64,000 nt of DNA. It comes from Litorimonas cladophorae. Its GTDB lineage: Bacteria > Pseudomonadota > Alphaproteobacteria > Caulobacterales > Maricaulaceae. The translations under genes were made by a program, and so were the position numbers. The stretch covers positions 496,001 to 560,000 of the forward strand of contig NZ_BMYV01000002.1 in the NCBI RefSeq assembly GCF_014652455.1, written 5' to 3'. The notes under the pieces were generated by a model. The model ran no database searches. It was not told the origin of the DNA and was given only the letters and a program-made list of their open reading frames with translations. Below, piece after piece: positions 35,267-43,012 of the stretch (position 1 is its first letter; every line of letters starts with the position of its first letter).

Positions 35267-36205
35267 ATGGCGACTAAATTGAAGTCATCCGCGAGCGCGC
35301 TTTTTGATAATCTCAAACTTCCCGTCATTGCTGCGCCGATGTTTTTGGTTTCGGGTCCTACGCTGGTCAAAGCTTGCCGCCGCGAAGGTGTCATTGGGTC
35401 TTTTCCCTTTCCAAATGCGCGCACAATTGAAACATTGGATGGGTGGCTGGATGATTTACGCCGCAGTGCCATACTGACCGATGCGCCTCTGGCGGTGAAT
35501 CTCACCACGCATCGCAGTTATGACCGTTTAGCTGATGAGATCGCACTCATTGAAAACCACAAGCCTGAAATCGTGATTACGGCGCTAGGTGGCCCTGAAC
35601 CCGTCTTGGATGTCGTGCATAGATATGGCGGCAAGGTGATTGCCGATGTGAATTCAGTCAAATATGCGCGGAAAGCGATTGAAAAAGGCGTGGATGGTCT
35701 TGCGCTGGTGAGCGCAGGGGCAGGTGGACATACGGGCCATATGTCGGGCTTCGCGTTTGTGTCCGAGGTCAGAGATATCTTTGATGGATTAGTCATCTTG
35801 GCTGGTGGGATCGGAACGGGGGCTGCTATTCGCGCAGCGGAGATCGCAGGCGCGGACCTTTGCTATATGGGGACCACCTTTATCGCTGCCGAAGAAAGTA
35901 TCGCGACTGCCGAGTATAAAGAGATGCTTGTGAAAGCTGGCTTTGAAGATTTAGTTCTCAGTGATGCGCTCACTGGAGCCAAGGCCTATTACCTTCGTCA
36001 GTCTCTAGAGAAGATGGGATATGATCCCGACAATATGGCCGCCGGATCTGGTCTGGATTTGTCAGACTCGCAAAGCCAAATTAAGGCTTGGCGAGATGTT
36101 TGGTCCGCGGGGCATGGAGTCGGCTCTGTGAAAAGCGTTGAACCAGCGGCGAAGATTATCGCCCGCCTAAAACATGAATATGATGAAGCTTGCAAAACGG
36201 CCTAA
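35267..36205 (+). CDS. Nitronate monooxygenase / 2-nitropropane dioxygenase-like FMN enzyme
   Basis: About 312 residues, FMN TIM barrel. It starts LFDNLKLPVIAAPMFLVSGP, the family's N-terminal signature, with phosphate-binding GGIGTGAAIRAAEIAGADLCYMGT (phosphate loop) and VSAGAGGHTGH carrying the catalytic His. Start ATG 35267 has AAAGG upstream; in-frame ATGs at 35240 and 35216 are nearer or inside the regulatory motif and less likely. Members oxidise alkyl nitronates, but many in acyl-CoA clusters act as flavin reductases or enoyl reductases of unknown substrate. Here it is divergent from thiolases, so a role in redox steps of the same pathway is inferred, not proven. Confidence 0.85.
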   Translation: MATKLKSSASALFDNLKLPVIAAPMFLVSGPTLVKACRREGVIGSFPFPNARTIETLDGWLDDLRRSAILTDAPLAVNLTTHRSYDRLADEIALIENHKPEIVITALGGPEPVLDVVHRYGGKVIADVNSVKYARKAIEKGVDGLALVSAGAGGHTGHMSGFAFVSEVRDIFDGLVILAGGIGTGAAIRAAEIAGADLCYMGTTFIAAEESIATAEYKEMLVKAGFEDLVLSDALTGAKAYYLRQSLEKMGYDPDNMAAGSGLDLSDSQSQIKAWRDVWSAGHGVGSVKSVEPAAKIIARLKHEYDEACKTA

Positions 36206-36221
36206 AATTGGCTAGGGATAA

Positions 36222-36240
36222 CTTGCATAAACATACCTAC
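36222..36240 (+). promoter_or_regulatory. Shared 19-bp motif, copy 3 (carotenoid oxygenase)
   Basis: CTTGCATAAACATACCTAC, 37 bp before the ATG of the carotenoid-oxygenase-family gene. Identical to copy 2 except for one base. Confidence 0.7.
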
Positions 36241-36277
36241 CTTTCCCTGTCTAACCCTAGGCAGACTGGAGCTCGCC

Positions 36278-37747
36278 ATGAACGCGCCATTTACACCCTC
36301 CGAAGCCCTTTTACAGGACGCGCCATTCGGCTATGAACATGGCCCAATGCTGACAGGGCCTTTTGCACCTGTTCTTGAAGAAGAAGTGCTAACTGACCTG
36401 CCTGTTGACGGTGAAATTCCGGCAGATTTAAACGGCGTTTACCTGCGCAATGGTCCAAACCCCCGTTTTAAACCCAAAGGGGCTTACCACCCTTTTGACG
36501 GTGATGGCATGATCCACGCTGCACATTTTAAAGATGGGAAATTGACCTATCGCAATAAATGGGTGCGCACCGAAGGGTGGCTGAAAAATGATGCGGCAGG
36601 CGAAGAGAGCCATTGGGGGATTATGACGAGTCTTAAAGGACGGGACGATATGCCAATGGCGGATGCTGCGAATACTGACGTTATTGGGCACGCCGGGAAA
36701 GCCGTCGCGACGTGGTATTTGGCAGGCAAACCCTGCCTTCTGGATCCAATCACCTTGGAAACACTTGAGGTCGTTGATTACTCAAGCGGTGTGGGCCAAG
36801 GCGTATCTGCCCATCCTAAAGTAGATGAAGAAACGGGCGAGATGATGTTCTTCGACTATTTCGATCACGCGCCTTTTATGGCCTATGGTGTCGTCGACAA
36901 GGCTGGAAAACTTGTGCATCACGTCCCAATTGAATTGCCGGGAAACCGCCTGCCGCATGATATGGGTGTCTCTAAAAATTACTCCATTTTACACGATTTA
37001 CCCGTCTATCATGATGAAGCCGCGCTGGCTGCGGGACGCCATAAAATTAGGTTTAACGCTTCAATGAAATCTCGTTTCGGTGTTATTCCGCGCTACGGTA
37101 AAGCTGACGAAATCAAGTGGTTCGAATTCTCGCCCTGTTTCCTCTATCATGTCATCAATTGTTGGGAAGAAGGCGACGAGGTCGTTATGGTGGCCTGCCG
37201 CTTTATGCCCGTCAAAAATGAAGACGGTGAAATCGACGAGGTCCGCACGGCGAAAATGATTGCCAATCTAGGCATGGATGCGCGTCTCTGGCGCTATCGT
37301 ATGAATTTGAAAACGGGCGAGTCTTCAGAGGAATGCCTGAACGCCGATCTAAATTGCGAGTTTCCAAGCTATGACAGTTCGCGAACGGGCGTTTATAGCC
37401 AATATGCGTATCTCGTTGATCATAACCCTAAGACATTGCATTGGACAGGCATCCGGAAGTTCAACACTGACACGGGTGAAAGTCTCGGTAATTGGTCCGA
37501 TGGTGCGGCGCATTGCTGGTATAGCGAGCCTTGGTTTGCGCCTGCTGACAACCCAAAAAGCGAAGACCACGGCTATGTGATAACTTTCATGTGGAACGAT
37601 AAATTGCGTGAGCAAGAGTTGCAGGTTTTTGATGCGCTCGACATCAGCGCCGGCCCCGTTGCTCGGGTGAAGATGCCACACGCGATTCCGGTGGGGTTCC
37701 ATGCCTGTTGGATGAAACCATCGCAGATTGAGAGCTGGTCCGCTTAG
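36278..37747 (+). CDS. Carotenoid-oxygenase-family alkene-cleaving dioxygenase
   Basis: 489-residue seven-bladed propeller non-heme iron enzyme (RPE65/CCD/lignostilbene dioxygenase family). The four iron-binding His are seen at H179 (SAHPK), H227 (LPHDMG), H291 (LYHVIN) and H475 (VGFHACW), close to family spacing. N-terminal landmarks are GVYLRNGPNPRF and DGDGMIH. It cleaves a C=C bond with O2 to two aldehydes or ketones; the substrate may be an apocarotenoid or a stilbene-type compound, which I cannot decide by eye. Under motif copy 3, it would start the cluster pathway, feeding aldehydes to the PaaN-type dehydrogenase. No signal peptide. Confidence 0.92.
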   Translation: MNAPFTPSEALLQDAPFGYEHGPMLTGPFAPVLEEEVLTDLPVDGEIPADLNGVYLRNGPNPRFKPKGAYHPFDGDGMIHAAHFKDGKLTYRNKWVRTEGWLKNDAAGEESHWGIMTSLKGRDDMPMADAANTDVIGHAGKAVATWYLAGKPCLLDPITLETLEVVDYSSGVGQGVSAHPKVDEETGEMMFFDYFDHAPFMAYGVVDKAGKLVHHVPIELPGNRLPHDMGVSKNYSILHDLPVYHDEAALAAGRHKIRFNASMKSRFGVIPRYGKADEIKWFEFSPCFLYHVINCWEEGDEVVMVACRFMPVKNEDGEIDEVRTAKMIANLGMDARLWRYRMNLKTGESSEECLNADLNCEFPSYDSSRTGVYSQYAYLVDHNPKTLHWTGIRKFNTDTGESLGNWSDGAAHCWYSEPWFAPADNPKSEDHGYVITFMWNDKLREQELQVFDALDISAGPVARVKMPHAIPVGFHACWMKPSQIESWSA

Positions 37748-37783
37748 GAGCTAAGTAAATCGCTCCGAAAATGGAGATCGTGC

Positions 37784-37807
37784 CTCGGGTCAAATATATC
37801 ACCCGAG
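37784..37807 (+). terminator. Hairpin after the carotenoid oxygenase gene
   Basis: Perfect 7-bp stem CTCGGGT (37784-37790) / ACCCGAG (37801-37807) with a 10-nt A/T-rich loop, 37 bp after the stop. No real T-run follows, so it may be an attenuated or rho-assisted terminator. Confidence 0.4.
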
Positions 37808-37979
37808 CCTTGAGCGATCCTAATTTATCTATCCGGCGACAATTTTGACGTGATCCAGAAATCAGCGGCAATATTGGCCTAGCCTTCATGTCTAATATTT
37901 CGTGACATCCTGTTTAGGAACGGGCAGGCGAACGCTATCCGCCTACGGCGGGCTTAGAGTAGTTTGAACGGTACGGACG

Positions 37980-39245
37980 ATGTTGAATAGAATGATAGCG
38001 CTGGGGCTATTTTTGGGTCTCGCAGTCGGCTTAGGTGCGGCCATAACGAACAACCCCATTCTTCACGCGATTGCTCGAGAGTCCGCCCCTTTGGGGAAAC
38101 TGTTCATCAACGCGATAAAGATGATCGTGATACCGCTCGTCGTCTCCGTTATTTTTGCCAGTATTGCCAGATTAGGAGACCCTAGAAAACTCGGTAAAAT
38201 CGGCGGGCTAACGCTGGGGTTTTATTGTGTGACACTCATTCCCGCGATAACCATTGGCATGGCCGTGATGGCCGTTGGATTGGGGTTTACGCCAAATGTC
38301 GAGATGCCGACTGCAGAGCCATTGCCAATGCCTGTGCTACAGAGCCTTCCAGATTTCATTGTGAGTTTGGTGCCATCCAATCCTTTTGCGGCGGCTGCCA
38401 ATGGCACAATCTTACCTCTGATCGTTTTTACAGCTCTCCTAGCCGCTGCCTCTGCTACGCTGCCGAAAGCGCGTAGAGAGCGGATGGTCACCGCGGCTGA
38501 AGATTTCGGGGCCGCACTGATTAAATTGGTTTGGTGGATTTTATACACCGCTCCAGTCGGGATTTTTGGTTTGGTCGCGCCCGCGACGGCCTTGTTGGGA
38601 TGGGGCCTTATTCAGAATTTAGGCATATTTATCGTCTGCGTTTTTATTGGTCTTCTCATACTTATGATGGGTGTGTTTTTGCCGCTCTTATGGATTATCG
38701 CAAAGATGCGGCCCGTCAAATTTCTAAAAGGGACCATGGGGGCGACATCGATTGCTTTCTCAACGACGAGCACGGCGACTGCGATCCCTGTTTCATTAGA
38801 AGAGGCAACAAAGAATCTGGATGTTTCTGAGACGGTGGCTGACCTTGTCATTCCTCTAGGTGCCTCAATTTATCGTCCAGGTAGTGCCTTATTCCAAGGG
38901 GCTGCAATTGTATTCCTAGCCCATCTCTATGGGGTTCCTATTGGTCTAGGGGGCGCAGGGGCCGTCATTTTCGCAACATTCCTGGTCTCCTTAGCGGTTG
39001 CACCCGTTCCATCCTCAGGCGTGGTCACAATGGCGCCAGCCTTGGCGGCTGTCGGCGTTCCCGTCGCGGGGCTAGCCATTATTCTAGGCATCGACCGTAT
39101 CCCAGATATGATGCGAAGCACGGTCAATTTATTGGGTCAAATATCTACGGCGGTGATAGTCGATACGCGTCTTTCAGACGAAGATGTTCAGATGCCAGAT
39201 GGGGTCAATATGCTGAACGCGGATGGCGATAACGATAGGTTATAA
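37980..39245 (+). CDS. Dicarboxylate/amino acid:cation symporter (DAACS family)
   Basis: 421-residue inner-membrane protein of the GltP/DctA type, with about eight helices and two re-entrant loops. Landmarks: FINAIKMIVIPLVVSVI, the Ser-rich re-entrant loop FSTTSTATAIPVSLE, the PLGASIYRPGSALFQ motif (where the family usually has GATINMDG), PVPSSGVVTMAPALAAVGVP and the substrate Asp/Arg region GIDRIPDMMRSTVN. It takes up a C4-dicarboxylate, glutamate or aspartate with Na+ or H+. The variant motif leaves the substrate open. No regulator lies beside it; a two-component pair follows but the kinase is convergent. Confidence 0.88.
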   Translation: MLNRMIALGLFLGLAVGLGAAITNNPILHAIARESAPLGKLFINAIKMIVIPLVVSVIFASIARLGDPRKLGKIGGLTLGFYCVTLIPAITIGMAVMAVGLGFTPNVEMPTAEPLPMPVLQSLPDFIVSLVPSNPFAAAANGTILPLIVFTALLAAASATLPKARRERMVTAAEDFGAALIKLVWWILYTAPVGIFGLVAPATALLGWGLIQNLGIFIVCVFIGLLILMMGVFLPLLWIIAKMRPVKFLKGTMGATSIAFSTTSTATAIPVSLEEATKNLDVSETVADLVIPLGASIYRPGSALFQGAAIVFLAHLYGVPIGLGGAGAVIFATFLVSLAVAPVPSSGVVTMAPALAAVGVPVAGLAIILGIDRIPDMMRSTVNLLGQISTAVIVDTRLSDEDVQMPDGVNMLNADGDNDRL

Positions 39246-39398
39246 TTTTGATGTCGAACGGCTTTAGATTTAGCCAAACGAGCGGGCGGTCTAAAATTTA
39301 GCGCGGACAGGGATGACAATATTTTTGCCACCCCCATTCGCGCCTGTTGCCCCCGTTTCCGGTGAATTCATTGTGTCACGACCTCGCCGACATAAGTA

Positions 39399-41453
39399 TC
39401 AGGTAAATACCCCATTTTTAGGCGTAGACGTTGAAAAATTTGTAGGGAGAGATGGCAAGCGGAGCGCCAAACTGGTTCCTTTTCCTGCGCGTTCCAACCA
39501 GATCAGCTCACATCCACTATCGGCTGCGAGATCCTTTGCAATTGCCAAACCGAAACCATGGCCATCCGCGGAGCTCTTATTAAGTCGAATTTCCCGAAAT
39601 TGAGCGTGTCCAAACTCTTCGGCAGACATGCCAATACCCGTATCATGAACTTCAATTTGTATTGCGCTTCCGACCCGCTTGACGCCCATTAAAATCACGC
39701 CGTCTGGCGTGAACTTGATGGCATTTGCCACAAGGTTGGAGATGATCCGCATTAGCTTAAGGGGGTCAACTGAAGAAACGGCACTTGTCTTCACAAAGCG
39801 GAAATCCAGTCCTTTTTCCTTCGCGTCAGGCAAAAACATCTCATGAATTGTAAGCAGTATTTTCGACAGACTAAGATCGTTCTCGTCCTCTTGTTTCTCT
39901 TCGGTAGCCTGTGAAATCTGAAAGTTCGAACCCTCTGATATTTGTTCGGAGACGGAATCCTGCAAATATCCGGTGATGAGCGTTTCGAGGTAAGAAAACG
40001 TATCTTCAAACCGGGCATCTTGATCAACGTTTTTGCCAGTTTCGTTTTGAAGATTTTTGACGTTTAACCGAAGCGCATGCAACGGTTGCCGTAGATCATG
40101 TACGGTGTTTTTTAGCGCTGCGTCACGCGAAGCCACAAGTTCTGTTGCGAGCGTATAACGCTCCTCGAGTGCCTGCAGGCGATTATTGAGCTTTAGATTT
40201 AGCTCTGCTTGCTTAAGCGCGCGTTTTTCCTCGGTGCGGCGCGCCTTCATCTGTTGGCGGTATCGATCTGCAACCCCCAATCCCATCATTACGGCGTCAA
40301 CAACAATTGCAATGCGAATACTGTCCAGCTCTGCATCTTGTGCAATGCCAAGTTCGGTGAAATGGCGAATATTCATCAGCGTCGCCGCAAGGCCGCCAAC
40401 GACCCATGCAAATAGATAGAACCGAACTTCTTTAAAACGTGTGCGTGCTGCCACCAATCCAGCAAAGATCCCGATCGCGATCGCGAGTAACACCATAAGC
40501 ATGAGGTATTTCTTCGTCGATTGCGGATCGATGACCGCGCCTGGGATGACCAATAGAGGTGTTATGACCATCATCCAAACCATCAGCTTATCCAGCTTGG
40601 GGTGGAACGTCTTCGTTCTCAAAAAGGTTCGCGCGAAGTTGTAGGGCACGATCGCGAAAGCGAGGCCAATGATAATTGAAAAATACGAATTAAAACTAGG
40701 GTGAGACGGCCAAAGATATTGAAACGCGACGCCGTCCGAGTGAACCAAGAACAACAGAGTGACAATTACGTAAACCGAATAAGCCATAAAAACGCGCATG
40801 CGCAGGATAAAAAGCGCGAGTGAGCTGATCAAAATAAGGATCAGCATCATGCCGTAAGAGACAAAATTCTTTGAGGCCTGCCGCAGTGATTTCGCGGAAA
40901 AGCTGGCTTCTGTTTCGATTGAAAGAGAAATTTTTGAAGACCCCTCAGACCAATAGGCGATGAATAGGCTAACCTCCTCGCCACCCTCAAAGGCGAATTT
41001 GGTCACGAGTTCTGGGAATTCGATTGAGCGTTCAGAGAATTTGGTACTGGGGCCGTGAGACTCAATGGTCTGGAGCTGTCCATCTGCGCGTTGGAGATGG
41101 ACCTCATATTTTTGCAGAAAATTCTCGTGAACATGCAGATATGCGGTGCCAGGTTCGGGGGACGGATTGCTCAATTTTATCCGCAACCAGATTAGATCAT
41201 CCGTGAAACCGAACTCTGGCGTGGGGGTCGCAAGAGGTGAAAATAGATCCTCCGTCGCCGTGACGATCGTCTCAATGGATTTCTCCCATTTCGGGTCGCG
41301 AAAAACATATATATATTCAGATAATGCCCTGGTGCTTTGCGGCTCAGAGAGTTGCAATTGTGGGGTGTCATTGGCTGCAGCGGCTGTTCCGATAAACATA
41401 AGGGCCATGCAAGCCAAGAAAGTACAAAGCCGTGCTGTACTCTTGGTAGGCAC
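39399..41453 (-). CDS. 7TM sensor histidine kinase (7TMR-DISM type)
   Basis: About 684 residues. Signal peptide (cleavage after TAAAA), a periplasmic 7TMR-DISMED2 sensor domain (about 30-165, LIWLRIKLSNPSPE), seven helices (about 185-390), a coiled coil, HisKA with the phosphorylated His in HDLRQPLHAL (about 452), and HATPase with N box (NLVANAIKFTPDG), G1 (DTGIGMS) and G2 (GFGLAIA). I start it at GTG 41453, since this gives a proper signal peptide. The frame continues upstream to 42002, but that part is antisense to the response regulator and looks non-coding. Only 18 bp separate this start from the divergent regulator's start. Confidence 0.88.
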   Translation of the reverse strand: MPTKSTARLCTFLACMALMFIGTAAAANDTPQLQLSEPQSTRALSEYIYVFRDPKWEKSIETIVTATEDLFSPLATPTPEFGFTDDLIWLRIKLSNPSPEPGTAYLHVHENFLQKYEVHLQRADGQLQTIESHGPSTKFSERSIEFPELVTKFAFEGGEEVSLFIAYWSEGSSKISLSIETEASFSAKSLRQASKNFVSYGMMLILILISSLALFILRMRVFMAYSVYVIVTLLFLVHSDGVAFQYLWPSHPSFNSYFSIIIGLAFAIVPYNFARTFLRTKTFHPKLDKLMVWMMVITPLLVIPGAVIDPQSTKKYLMLMVLLAIAIGIFAGLVAARTRFKEVRFYLFAWVVGGLAATLMNIRHFTELGIAQDAELDSIRIAIVVDAVMMGLGVADRYRQQMKARRTEEKRALKQAELNLKLNNRLQALEERYTLATELVASRDAALKNTVHDLRQPLHALRLNVKNLQNETGKNVDQDARFEDTFSYLETLITGYLQDSVSEQISEGSNFQISQATEEKQEDENDLSLSKILLTIHEMFLPDAKEKGLDFRFVKTSAVSSVDPLKLMRIISNLVANAIKFTPDGVILMGVKRVGSAIQIEVHDTGIGMSAEEFGHAQFREIRLNKSSADGHGFGLAIAKDLAADSGCELIWLERAGKGTSLALRLPSLPTNFSTSTPKNGVFT

Positions 41454-41471
41454 ACACGCTAAGTTCCGTCG

Positions 41472-42092
41472 ATGACTAAAACCGTTCTGATCGCAGATGA
41501 CCACCCGTTTATCGCCGAGGGCATGGAAAAGGCGATCAAGTCCGTTGCGGGCCTGCGCGTGATCGGGAAAGCGTTTAACGGTATCGAGGCCATCGCGGCG
41601 ATCAAAAAATTTCAACCAGATTGCGCCGTGCTGGATTTGAGTATGCCTGGTGCAAATGGCATGGAAGTATTCCTTGAAGCCAAGCGTTGGTCGCCAAATA
41701 CCAAATTTATTATCGTGACGGGTATCTCTGCCGCGGTTTTGTTCAAACAGCTCTACGATGCTGGCATTGATGGATTGTTTGTAAAAAACGCCCCTGCGGA
41801 GCAGATAACTGACGGTATTTTGCGGGTGTGTGCAGGGCACCGCGTGATTTCTGATGAGGTCATGGCGGAAATAGAAAGCGTTGAGGCAAAGAAAAAGCTC
41901 TCTAATCGCGAGGTGGAGGTTTTGAACGCCTTGTCGCGCGGCAAAAATAATCGAGAGATTGCGGAAGCTTTGGGCTTGAGTCCAAAAACGATTGATAGCC
42001 ATAGAACGAACCTTCTTCGCAAGATGAATGTCAATTCAACGGCGGCCCTCTTGGTCAAAGCGATACAAACTGGGATACTGGATGTCCAGTGA
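41472..42092 (+). CDS. LuxR/NarL-family response regulator
   Basis: 206 residues: receiver domain (1-120) with the acidic pocket IADDHPF (D9, D10), phospho-acceptor D55 in VLDLSMPGANG, and Lys in FVKNAP; then a GerE-type helix-turn-helix (about 140-200) with LSNREVEVLNAL and GLSPKTIDSHRTNLLRKM. It is the likely partner of the divergent 7TM kinase and would activate target promoters. HisKA-type kinases paired with LuxR-type regulators occur, but the pairing here rests on position only. Confidence 0.92.
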   Translation: MTKTVLIADDHPFIAEGMEKAIKSVAGLRVIGKAFNGIEAIAAIKKFQPDCAVLDLSMPGANGMEVFLEAKRWSPNTKFIIVTGISAAVLFKQLYDAGIDGLFVKNAPAEQITDGILRVCAGHRVISDEVMAEIESVEAKKKLSNREVEVLNALSRGKNNREIAEALGLSPKTIDSHRTNLLRKMNVNSTAALLVKAIQTGILDVQ

Positions 42093-42265
42093 GAGCCGAT
42101 CTGTTTAGATGGGACTGACAGGTTGTCAGAGGGGACTTCCTCTTCATTCTAGATGTGAGGTTATTCCGCGCAAGATTAGGTTTGTCCAAAAATTCAACTT
42201 TGGGACAACGCTTTAAATCATGTTGAGTGGATACCGCTGTCGTTCAAATCTGAATCAGCATCAAA

Positions 42266-42341
<76 letters not shown>

Positions 42342-42440
42342 TAAATGATGTCCATTTGGGTTTGATCGCGCCGTTTAACGTCCGACGCGCGACGTGGCAA
42401 GTGTGTTTTGCGGGCTAGAGTGATCTAACCCGCAATTTTA

Positions 42441-42905
42441 TTAGATTTCGATTTCTTCGGCGTCATCGTCATCGTCGGCATCTGCGACTGGCGGCAAGAC
42501 ATCGTCATCATCGTCGGCGACGAGAGCGGCGTCTTCATCTTCGTCTTCATCGGTTGAGAAACCATCGAAGTCAGGGGATGTGGCATCATCATCATCGCCA
42601 GCGGCACCAGAAATGATCGCGGCATCGTCACCGTCAAGCTCTAGCTCTTTCGCTGCGGCTTCATCTTCGTCGATGTCATCTTCATCAATTTCAACGGCAT
42701 CTTCAATATCGTCATCATCGTCATCATCAGATTTGGACGTTTGCGGCTTCAGTGGCGCATTTGGTAAAACAACGTTCGGATCCAGCTCGCTGGGGTCAAA
42801 ACTATTTTGACACATCGGGCAAACAGCCGGATTGCGGGTGAGATCGTAAAATTTCGCTTCGCACTCGGGACAGACCCGTTTTGTGCCGATATCGACTTTT
42901 GCCAT
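42441..42905 (-). CDS. FYDLN acid-rich protein (TIGR02300 family)
   Basis: 154 residues. The N-terminus has two Cys pairs, CPECEAKFYDLTR and VCPMCQNSF, forming a small zinc ribbon with the family's FYDL word, followed by about 100 residues dominated by Asp/Glu (several D-runs). Alphaproteobacteria carry it next to aroA, as here. Its function is unknown. ATG 42905 (AAGG upstream) is preferred over an in-frame GTG three codons earlier. Divergent from aroA, with a 107-bp gap. The acidic tail is encoded by GAT/GAC/GAA-rich repeats that give long but spurious Ser-rich antisense frames. Confidence 0.85.
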   Translation of the reverse strand: MAKVDIGTKRVCPECEAKFYDLTRNPAVCPMCQNSFDPSELDPNVVLPNAPLKPQTSKSDDDDDDDIEDAVEIDEDDIDEDEAAAKELELDGDDAAIISGAAGDDDDATSPDFDGFSTDEDEDEDAALVADDDDDVLPPVADADDDDDAEEIEI

Positions 42906-43012
42906 GAGGGACACCTTCTATTGTCTTGCGATTAGCTTGCAGATTTGCCAGACCGTCGCGTCTTAGCGACTGACCAATCTGAGTCAACAATCAATGGAGG
43001 CGCAAGCCCGTC

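Noticed and set aside
41454-42002. Upstream extension of the histidine kinase frame by about 183 residues
   Set aside because: It is antisense to the response regulator, has no domain resemblance, and the signal peptide only appears from GTG 41453 on.
42115-42129. CTGACA-GGT-TGTCAG hairpin after the response regulator as a terminator
   Set aside because: Perfect 6-bp stem but no T-run and low stability; left out as unsupported.
42425-42810. Ser/Thr/Met-rich frames antisense to the FYDLN gene
   Set aside because: They arise from Asp/Glu triplet repeats read on the other strand or in another frame.
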